From Halorubrum alkaliphilum (lineage in GTDB: Archaea; Halobacteriota; Halobacteria; Halobacteriales; Haloferacaceae), in the NCBI RefSeq assembly GCF_017873815.1, contig NZ_JAGGKQ010000018.1:1-60218 (forward strand): a stretch of DNA of 60,218 nt, in the 5' to 3' direction. The translations under genes and the position numbers were made by a program. Under the pieces are notes generated by a model. It was not told the DNA's origin and ran no database searches. It saw nothing but the letters and a program-made list of their open reading frames with translations. Of the stretch, positions 54,049 to 60,218 are shown piece by piece (positions within the stretch are counted from its first letter, which is position 1; the number at the start of each line of letters is the position of its first letter).

Positions 54049-54300
54049 TTACAAGAGGGGCTTCCCCGTAGAACTGGTTTGTATCTGATGATGAGATTCG
54101 TCAATCAACTGGCTACAGTGACTTGACAAGTGTTTGACTGCGGTCGTGTGTGCGTCCTTCCCACGGTGGATGTCGTGCGGGCGGGTCGGCTGTGTTTTAT
54201 AGTGGACAAAGACATCACCACCTATCGACTCATCTCCTTTGAGATAGTCACCCACCTCGAACAACAATGCGTGAATGTGGACCAACTCTTGCCGTTTCAT
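54049..54300 (-). CDS. UPF0058 family protein
   Basis: 83 residues from ATG 54300. MKRQELVHIHALLFEVGDYL and then YKTQPTRPHDIHRGKDAHTTAV are the conserved UPF0058 segments (K-Q-E-L-x-H-x-H-x-L-L; P-T-x-x-H-x-x-K-x-x-H). The family is widespread in haloarchaea; its function is unknown and the histidines may bind metal. The start is supported by a TATA box about 25 bases upstream; an in-frame ATG at 54315 is too close to that box. Confidence 0.85.
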   Translation of the reverse strand: MKRQELVHIHALLFEVGDYLKGDESIGGDVFVHYKTQPTRPHDIHRGKDAHTTAVKHLSSHCSQLIDESHHQIQTSSTGKPLL

Positions 54301-54320
54301 GCCATCAAATACCATACCAA

Positions 54321-54330
54321 CAGATAAAAG
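54321..54330 (-). promoter_or_regulatory. TATA box of the UPF0058 gene
   Basis: The minus strand reads CTTTTATCTG about 25 bases before the ATG at 54300, predicting a leaderless transcript. Confidence 0.55.
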
Positions 54331-54396
54331 CTAATTTACCACACTTGTGTAGTATTCTTAGGCATCTCTAGTTAGGTCGCTCATACACAACAATTC

Positions 54397-54855
54397 GGCT
54401 CTGTTGAAATTCTCAGGAGGTAAGAAGTTCTACCCGGGCTCCGGTCAGTAGTACACCCAACTATTAGGATAGAAAGTAGTCACCACAGTTATTTTGTTTA
54501 AGACTAACCTGTTCGGATGGGAGACACGAAGGAGTTCTATTATGAGCCGGAAGAGGGTGAGGAATTAAGCGTAGCAGTTGTTGAGGCGGTTGCCGAAGCT
54601 CACGACGAGGATATAATCCAACAACGCTGGCTCATCAGTGAAGACATAAACGCAGACGCGCTTGACGGACTCTTTCAGGAACAAAATCTCAAGATGACTC
54701 TCCAATTTGAGGCGGACTCGACGACGGCGACAATCATTGCTGACAGCGATGGAAACCCGATTATAAAAATTAAATCTCATCGGTAAGTACGCAGCTCTCA
54801 TCGACCGGCTGTTTCAGACAAGAACCTGTCTGAAGAAGAGGGTTTCAACAGAGCC
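54397..54855. mobile_element. Non-autonomous element with GGCTCTGTTGAAA ends carrying a HalOD1 gene
   Basis: Left end GGCTCTGTTGAAAT (54397-54410), right end TTTCAACAGAGCC (54843-54855): a perfect 13-base inverted repeat. The 70 bases inside the right end match end A of the element at 23907. Only one gene lies inside, with no transposase. The passenger gene points toward end A, the same layout as in the other element. Flanking bases show no clear target duplication. Confidence 0.65.
54517..54786 (+). CDS. HalOD1 output-domain protein, passenger of the mobile element
   Basis: 89 residues: LSVAVVEAVAEAHDEDI, INADALDGLF and a C-terminal strand pair (MTLQFEADSTTATIIADSDG) define the haloarchaeal output domain 1. 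Such single-domain proteins are thought to act downstream of sensor kinases; no enzyme activity is known. It lies wholly inside the inverted ends. A related but not identical HalOD1 gene is at 55612. Confidence 0.75.
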   Translation: MGDTKEFYYEPEEGEELSVAVVEAVAEAHDEDIIQQRWLISEDINADALDGLFQEQNLKMTLQFEADSTTATIIADSDGNPIIKIKSHR

Positions 54856-54898
54856 AATCAGCCAGTACACCTTTTCGACGGTCGCCCATATATTATCC

Positions 54899-55549
54899 AT
54901 GGCAATTGAAGCGACGTTCACTGCGACTGGCGGTGAGTTTCCACTGGCTGCCGTCTTCGCTGAATTTCCCGCCGCCGAAATCGAGTTAGACCGCGTCGTT
55001 CCGACAAACGAATTTATTATCCCATATTTCTGGGTTCGAGATGTCGAGATCGAGAACATCTCAATGGAGAACGTCACGCACCCGGGCATCCACGACATTC
55101 GGGTGATTGATGACGTTGATGAGGCAGCGTTCATTCGCATCGACTGGGATTTAGCGTACGAGAGCGTCTTGACCGCAATTATCGAAAACGACGTGAATCT
55201 CATCTCCGCGCACGGGAGTGAAAACCAATGGTCGTTCGAATTTCGAGCTGAATCACGAGAGTCTCTCGCTGACTTCCAATCGTACTGTCGAGACCGCAAA
55301 ATTCCCCTTGAGCTTACGAAGCTTCACGCACTCTCGCCGTTTGAATCGGGGCAAGAGTACGACCTGACCGACGCACAGCGCGAAGCGATAACAGTCGCGT
55401 TCACGCTGGGATATTATGATTCTCCGCGGGAGGCGACTCGTCAAGACATAGCGAACGAACTTGGGATTTCACCGCAGGCCGTTGGGTCTCGGCTACAGAG
55501 AGGAACTCGACGATTGATCGCAAGCACGCTCATGCAACTTGACCAGTAG
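54899..55549 (+). CDS. Bacterio-opsin-activator-type HTH regulator
   Basis: 216 residues. The N-terminal 145 residues are the Bat/HTH-10-associated sensor-like domain. The C-terminus is HTH-10: YDLTDAQREAITVAFTLGYYDSPREATRQDIANELGIS, read in two consecutive parts, then PQAVGSRLQRGTRRLI. These haloarchaeal regulators control genes in response to oxygen, light or redox signals. It starts about 45 bases after the mobile element and begins a run of signalling genes. Confidence 0.88.
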   Translation: MAIEATFTATGGEFPLAAVFAEFPAAEIELDRVVPTNEFIIPYFWVRDVEIENISMENVTHPGIHDIRVIDDVDEAAFIRIDWDLAYESVLTAIIENDVNLISAHGSENQWSFEFRAESRESLADFQSYCRDRKIPLELTKLHALSPFESGQEYDLTDAQREAITVAFTLGYYDSPREATRQDIANELGISPQAVGSRLQRGTRRLIASTLMQLDQ

Positions 55550-55611
55550 TATAAATACATATTTCTTACGAAAAGGCCACTGACATCCTTCCGGCAATCG
55601 TACTCAGGCGT

Positions 55612-55977
55612 ATGGAACACGCACCTACCGATGATGATGAACCCCAGACCGAAAGGACAGAACCATTGGAAACGGCGTCAGGTTGGGATCTGACGGACAC
55701 CCCATTTATTGACGAGCTCGAAGAACAGGAGGGCTTCTATCGTGTGAAGTACGACTCGGGTCAAGCTACGCCGAGCTTCGTAATTATCACCATCGTCTCG
55801 AAAGTCACCGGGATTGACCCGCTGGATCTCGATCAATTATATGACAGCATTGATGGTGATGCATTAGATGCGCTGTGTACTGCTGATTGTTATTCAGTTA
55901 CTCAAGTGACTTTCCAGTATAACGAGTGCGAAATCACAATCGGAACTGATGGCATTGTTGAGGTAGTAGCAGGATGA
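55612..55977 (+). CDS. HalOD1 output-domain protein
   Basis: 121 residues; after an acidic N-terminus, SFVIITIVSKVTGIDPLDL, then LYDSIDGDALDALC and VTFQYNECEITIGTDGIVEV give the HalOD1 pattern. A TATA-like stretch (TATAAATA) at about 55550 suggests a separate promoter with a leader of around 30 bases. The stop overlaps the start of the 48-residue gene (ATGA), which in turn overlaps the kinase gene, so output domain and kinase are translated together. Confidence 0.82.
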   Translation: MEHAPTDDDEPQTERTEPLETASGWDLTDTPFIDELEEQEGFYRVKYDSGQATPSFVIITIVSKVTGIDPLDLDQLYDSIDGDALDALCTADCYSVTQVTFQYNECEITIGTDGIVEVVAG

Positions 55978-56120
55978 GTGACTCTGTAATTTTGGTCGTA
56001 CAATTTCCTGTTCAGGAGAACGAACCGGAGGAGATTCCGAGCGATGAGCCTGTCAAATATGGCGAGATCTTAGCACGTAGCATCCGTGACTGGATTTCGA
56101 GCCTCAAGAGAGAACTATGA
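55974..56120 (+). CDS. 48-residue protein coupled between HalOD1 and the sensor kinase
   Basis: The frame begins MSDSVILVVQFPVQ and ends WISSLKREL. Its ATG overlaps the HalOD1 stop and its TGA overlaps the kinase ATG (ATGATG), a double coupling that strongly supports translation. A hydrophobic strand is followed by an acidic turn and an amphipathic helix. Family unknown; possibly a connector between kinase and output protein. Confidence 0.6.
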   Translation: MSDSVILVVQFPVQENEPEEIPSDEPVKYGEILARSIRDWISSLKREL

Positions 56121-58294
56121 TGGCAACCTCACCATCCCAACAAACCAACGAAGGAACGTTCCGTATTCTTCATGTTGATGATGAGCCTGATCTCTCAGAG
56201 ATGGTCGGCATTTTCCTCGGGCGTGCAGACGAACGATTTGAGATCGTGCAGGCGACCAGCGCCAGCATGGGGTTAGATCAACTGTCCGAACAACCGTTCG
56301 ACTGCGTCATCTCCGATTACGATATGCCCGGCTGTAATGGTATTGAGTTCCTTCAGAAGGTTCGAGAAGAATTTCCCGAGCTCCCATTCATACTATTCAC
56401 CGGGAAAGGCACCGAGGAAATTGCGAGTGATGCGATTTCGGCAGGAGTCACCGATTATCTACAGAAACAAAGAGGGACGGATCAATATACTGTGCTGGGC
56501 AATACTGTTGCGAACGCTGTCGAGTCTTACCAGTCTACACAGATGGTTCGACAGCGTGAGCAACAGCTCCAAACTATCCTCGATTGCGTAACAGATGCCA
56601 TCGTTGAGGTAGATTCTAATTGGCGATTTACCCTCATTAATCAGCAGGCTGAGGAACTCTACAAGATGGATGAGGAGTCTCTCCTCGGGCGTGATTTCTG
56701 GGAGGTCTTCAGCGAGGCGCTCGACACTCGATTCGAAGCGGAGTATCGGCAAGTGATGGAAACACGAGAACCCACCTCGTTCGTCGAATACTTCTCCCAG
56801 CTTGACGGTTGGTTCGATATCGAAGTCTACCCGAAAAACGAAGGGGGAATCGAGTTCTACTTCGTCGAAGTCACCAAACAACGCGAGCGTCAGCACGAAC
56901 TAGAACAAGCGAACGCGGTGCTCTCGACACTATTCGAGACACTCCCCGTCGGTGTCCTCACAGAAGATTCCAACCGAAACGTAATCGCGGTGAACGATCA
57001 CCTGCTTGAACTCTTCGGAGTTGCCGAAGTGCCAGAAGATATCCACGGTATCGACTGTGTACAGTTGACTGAGCAGGTCAGCGATATGTTCGTCGAATCT
57101 AACCGATTCATTAACGGGATTAACAATCTTGTAGCCGCCCGTGAACCAACAGATAACGACCAATTAGTGCTCCATGATGGTCGAATCTTTGAGCGCGATT
57201 ATCGCCCAATCAAACATTCGGATGAGGATGGTCACCTGTGGGTTTATACTGATATTAGTGAGCAGGAAGCACAGCGAAGACGATACGAGGCTGTGTTCAA
57301 TCAGACCTATCAATTCTCTGGCTTGCTGGAGCTTGACGGAACAGTGCTTGAAGCGAATGACACTGTACTGGAGTTCGGCGGCCTTGACCGCGACGAGGTC
57401 ATCGGGCAAAAAATGTGGGAGATACAGTTGTTCCAATACTCTCAAGAAACCAGAAAGCGGGCACAGTCCGCCGTTGAACGGGCAGCTGATGGAGACTTCG
57501 TCCATCACGAGCTACGTCTCCAAGGGGCTGACCGAGAGGCGATTATCGATTTCTCGGTGCGTCCCGTGACCGACGAGGACGGGAATGTTATATTTCTCGT
57601 CCCAGAGGGGCATGACATCACCGAACGGAAAGAGCACGAACAGGCTATTCAGCGAGAACGAGACCAACTCGACGAGTTTGCAGAGGTGGTCAGTCACGAC
57701 CTCCGAAATCCACTGAACGTCGCTAAAGGGCGATTAGAACTCGCCCAACAAGAGCATGACAGTACTCACTTTTCCGCTATCGAGAGAGCATTAGACCGAA
57801 TCGAGCGTATCGCTGAGGATGTCCTTTGGCTGGCCCGTGAAGGTCGGGAAATCGGATCGCTGGATGCGGTTGTGCTTCACGAGACGATAGATGCCGCGTG
57901 GAACCTCGTCGCTGATTGCGCTGCAGATACTGAGTTACATTACGCAGATGACGGTCTCTCGGCGGCCAAAATTGAAGCGGACGATGATCAGCTTAGCCAA
58001 CTCTTGGAAAATCTATTCCGAAACGCAATTGAACACGGTGGTGAGGAGGTGACCGTTACCGTTGGAGTAATGGACGATGGTTTTTACGTCGAAGATGATG
58101 GTCCCGGTATTCCCGAAGACAGACGAGATCGCGTGTTTACTGCAGGTTATTCGACCAGTGAAGATGGGACGGGCTTCGGATTGTCTATTGTGAAACAAAT
58201 TACCGAGGCACACGGCTGGGAAATTTGCATAACCCAGAGCACTGAGAGCAGTACACGGTTGGAGATTACTGGCGTTGAGTTCGTTTCTACATAA
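56117..58294 (+). CDS. Receiver-PAS-histidine kinase hybrid
   Basis: 725 residues. A receiver domain at about 12-130 keeps the acidic pair (VDDEPD), the phosphoacceptor in VISDYDMPG and the lysine in FTGKG. Three PAS-like domains follow (about 150-260, 270-385 and 390-510). HisKA has VVSHDLRNPLN, and HATPase has NLFRNAIEHGG (N box), VEDDGPGIP (G1) and GTGFGLSIVKQI (G2). It is soluble, with no membrane segment. The haloarchaeal order receiver first, kinase last is common. Likely signals to the neighbouring HalOD1 or Bat-type protein. Confidence 0.9.
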   Translation: MMATSPSQQTNEGTFRILHVDDEPDLSEMVGIFLGRADERFEIVQATSASMGLDQLSEQPFDCVISDYDMPGCNGIEFLQKVREEFPELPFILFTGKGTEEIASDAISAGVTDYLQKQRGTDQYTVLGNTVANAVESYQSTQMVRQREQQLQTILDCVTDAIVEVDSNWRFTLINQQAEELYKMDEESLLGRDFWEVFSEALDTRFEAEYRQVMETREPTSFVEYFSQLDGWFDIEVYPKNEGGIEFYFVEVTKQRERQHELEQANAVLSTLFETLPVGVLTEDSNRNVIAVNDHLLELFGVAEVPEDIHGIDCVQLTEQVSDMFVESNRFINGINNLVAAREPTDNDQLVLHDGRIFERDYRPIKHSDEDGHLWVYTDISEQEAQRRRYEAVFNQTYQFSGLLELDGTVLEANDTVLEFGGLDRDEVIGQKMWEIQLFQYSQETRKRAQSAVERAADGDFVHHELRLQGADREAIIDFSVRPVTDEDGNVIFLVPEGHDITERKEHEQAIQRERDQLDEFAEVVSHDLRNPLNVAKGRLELAQQEHDSTHFSAIERALDRIERIAEDVLWLAREGREIGSLDAVVLHETIDAAWNLVADCAADTELHYADDGLSAAKIEADDDQLSQLLENLFRNAIEHGGEEVTVTVGVMDDGFYVEDDGPGIPEDRRDRVFTAGYSTSEDGTGFGLSIVKQITEAHGWEICITQSTESSTRLEITGVEFVST

Positions 58295-58534
58295 CCACTT
58301 TGTATTAACCGATCACTCTCTCCCGTAGATCGGTCTCGTTCGGACCACATTCGTGCCCTACATCTTGCACAGCTATCAGAACACATCTTTAAATTGGTAA
58401 AAATATCCACGGCCAATACGCAGGCACATTCTATCGGCTGGTTCAGGATTCATTTGAGGAAAATAAAGCGGTTCTCGTGCTGACTAGATCCTCTATATCG
58501 GTCACGTCGCTACTGAACGACGTTTGGGAAGTTG

Positions 58535-59239
58535 CTACCCGTGATGGACACGACGTAGTGCATCAGCTGTTGCTGTTCCCGAGATTCGGATGTACTTTTA
58601 AGCAGTCGCCAGATCGCTCCATCCCATTAGGGCTTGGAGCGGTACAGGGGCGACGCCTTTGTAGGCGTGGTAGCTGGCTGCGGTCGCTCGTAGACAGTGT
58701 GGATAGACACGTCCCGAAAGATTGGCTTCGTCAGCCGCAGCCTGTACTCGCCTGTTGATTGTTGACCGCGAGCGCGGAAACGCATCGTACCGGTTAGCGA
58801 AACGTTCAACACACAGCTCAAGTCGAAGTGAGAGATCAAATGGAATGAGCCGCGCCGAAGCGACAGTCTTCGGATGCCACCGAGATGTAAGTGCTTCCGT
58901 AGTAGATAGATCGTCGTTGTGGGTAGTTTCCTGTTTGGCCTGACGTCGGCAGTACCCGCACTGGCACGGTTCGTGTTGTGGGATACGAATCGTGCGACGG
59001 TTCCAGTTCACCCACGCGGTCTGAAAATGTGCGATTTCCCCAGCGCGAAGCCCGAGTCGGCCTGCGATGAGACAAATGAATCGCGCTTCAAAATCGAGTG
59101 GTGCTGGAAGGGCTGAGCATGCTTCCAGTAGGAGTTCGAATTGGCGGTCGGTGAGGACATCTTCGTGAGTGTGACGGGTCGTCAGTGCTTGTCGATGCCG
59201 GTCAGCCCATTCGGTTCCGGGTTGCTTGTGATGAGACAC
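58535..59239 (-). pseudogene. Tyrosine recombinase interrupted just before the catalytic tyrosine
   Basis: From GTG 59239 the frame encodes a short haloarchaeal integrase: GRLGLRAGEIAHF (first arginine), CQCGYCRRQ (possible zinc knuckle), PHCLRATAASYHAYKG (H-x-x-R) and ALMGWSDLATA (W position). At 58598-58600 a TAA stops the frame. The next 20 codons read KYIRISGTATADALRRVHHG and then TAG, exactly the expected tail with the nucleophilic tyrosine in KYIR. A C-to-T change of a CAA codon would explain the TAA. As read, the recombinase lacks its tyrosine and should be inactive. Confidence 0.85.
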
Positions 59240-59400
59240 GCCTAGCTGTTCTCATGCTGGCAGATTGGGAGTACCGCCGAATCATGCTGAATGTAGAGCG
59301 CGTATCGCACATCGACACTCAGTGATTGTGAACGGGTACTCGCGCTAGAACAAAGTTCTCCACAAAGAAGATACTTGTAGACTAAGAACAAAATCAGATT

Positions 59401-60218
59401 ATGTCAGTTGAACGGATGTCAACGGGCGTCAGTGGTTTTGATGAGGTTCTGGACGGTGGTCTCATTCAGGGTCGAAATGTTCTCGTGCGTGGCTCGCCGG
59501 GTTCAGGCAAGACAATCTTCGGATTACACTTCCTCTCGGCTGGGATAGATGCCGAAGAGACGGCTCTGTACATTAATATGGGTGAGCCGCAGGCGTACGT
59601 CGAAGAAACAGCCGACGCGTTCGGCCTCAATACTGAGCAGATACAGTTTCATAACCTCTCGCCGACCCAAGAGCAGTTCTCAGAGCGTAACTCCTACAGC
59701 GTCTTCGAATCAGCCGAAGTCGAACAGCCGGGGTTTATTGAAGATCTACGCGACAAAGTCGACAAAATCAAACCAGATCGTGTGTTACTTGACCCCATCA
59801 CAGAGTTTCGATATCTTACCAGCGACGAACGGCAATTCCGCTCCGGTGTTCTTGGCCTCCTCGACTATCTCAAAGAGGTTGGCGCGACGGTGATGCTCAC
59901 TTCGCAGGCTGGCGATTCAATCACGGACGACGATATTCAGTTCCTCGTCGACGCTGTCGTCACACTTGATGTGACTCCCGAAAGCAGGGCAGTCAACGTC
60001 TCCAAGTTCCGAGGGTCGTCGTTCCGACGTGGAAATCACTCCTACGATATTACTGACGAGGGACTGACGGTCTGGCCGACACTCGTTCCCGGCGAACAGG
60101 AGCGAGAGGTCGAATCAGGCACACTCTCTTCGGGCGTGGCGGAACTTGACGATCTGCTCCACGGTGGCTTAGATCAGGGAACCGTAACAATACTCAGCGG
60201 TCCGACTGGCGTCGGCAA
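59401..60218 (+). CDS. KaiC-like double-domain RecA-superfamily ATPase (cut by window edge)
   Basis: 272 codons are visible without a stop. The first KaiC domain begins STGVSGFDEVLDGGL with Walker A GSPGSGKT, continues RVLLDPITEFRYL (Walker B) and MLTSQAG. The second begins SSGVAELDDLLHGGL with GPTGVG at the last bases, so its Walker A is cut off. Haloarchaeal KaiC-like proteins act in signalling with sensor kinases, not in a clock. It may belong with the receiver-kinase cluster, from which the broken recombinase separates it. Confidence 0.9.
   Translation, partial: MSVERMSTGVSGFDEVLDGGLIQGRNVLVRGSPGSGKTIFGLHFLSAGIDAEETALYINMGEPQAYVEETADAFGLNTEQIQFHNLSPTQEQFSERNSYSVFESAEVEQPGFIEDLRDKVDKIKPDRVLLDPITEFRYLTSDERQFRSGVLGLLDYLKEVGATVMLTSQAGDSITDDDIQFLVDAVVTLDVTPESRAVNVSKFRGSSFRRGNHSYDITDEGLTVWPTLVPGEQEREVESGTLSSGVAELDDLLHGGLDQGTVTILSGPTGVG

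Overview
The window is haloarchaeal (class Halobacteria). The proteins are strongly acidic, several genes look leaderless with a TATA box about 25-30 bases before the start codon, neighbouring genes often overlap by ATGA, GTGA or TAATG, and typical haloarchaeal families are present (PolB2, HalOD1, Bat-type HTH, UPF0058, an ISH3-type transposase). No rRNA, convincing tRNA or replication origin was seen. Most of the window is accessory DNA: stacked islands, toxin-antitoxin modules, decayed genes and mobile-element ends.

Layout. 0-3 kb: an operon of a RecA-like protein, a small partner and an apparently catalytically degenerate B-family polymerase that is interrupted by a stop codon near the window edge. 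3-6.6 kb: decayed genes (HNH nuclease fragment, frameshifted ADP-ribosylglycohydrolase), two hypotheticals and an HTH/TumE-like pair. 6.6-25 kb: two stretches separated by relics of the 3' end of queC (6636-6749 and 7853-7966), with the intact queC 3' end at 25026. The first stretch carries HicAB and a ribbon-helix-helix protein. The second, about 17 kb, carries mre11-rad50-nurA-herA and, facing away from it, a metallo-beta-lactamase-fold protein, a large unknown protein and two BrxD-type ATPases. This pattern suggests repeated integration at the 3' end of queC. 25-27.9 kb: queD-queE-queC (preQ0 synthesis) and a divergent preQ0-type transporter.

28.3-46.6 kb is the most interesting part. Two tRNA-guanine-transglycosylase homologues of the DpdA kind are encoded side by side. 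The first is fused to a C-terminal domain carrying the archaeosine synthase (ArcS) signature PC-x3-KPY-x2-S-x2-H. They are followed by a GHKL ATPase, a convergent PD-(D/E)XK nuclease, and an operon of a PglZ-type phosphatase, a small protein with possible winged-helix character, a large P-loop ATPase, a zinc-hook-like coiled coil, a DEAH helicase and a DUF1998-like protein. My reading is a DNA-modification and restriction island in which a deazaguanine, possibly deoxyarchaeosine, takes the place of a methyl mark. preQ0 would come from the adjacent que genes.

46.6-48 kb is a complete ISH3-family insertion sequence. 48.5-53.6 kb is a tightly overlapping operon with two RAMP (Cas7/Cas5-like) proteins, a CoiA-like nuclease and an internally deleted exonuclease, but no CRISPR array. 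From about 49.65 kb its coding strand becomes extremely G-rich. 53.7-60.2 kb holds signal-transduction genes (UPF0058, DUF7511-like, two HalOD1 proteins, a Bat-type HTH, a receiver-PAS-histidine kinase), a tyrosine recombinase with a stop codon just before its catalytic tyrosine, and a KaiC-like double ATPase cut by the window edge. Short elements with GGCTCTGTTGAAA-type ends carry small passenger genes at 23.9-24.5 and 54.4-54.9 kb. All assignments come from reading motifs by eye; no database search was possible.
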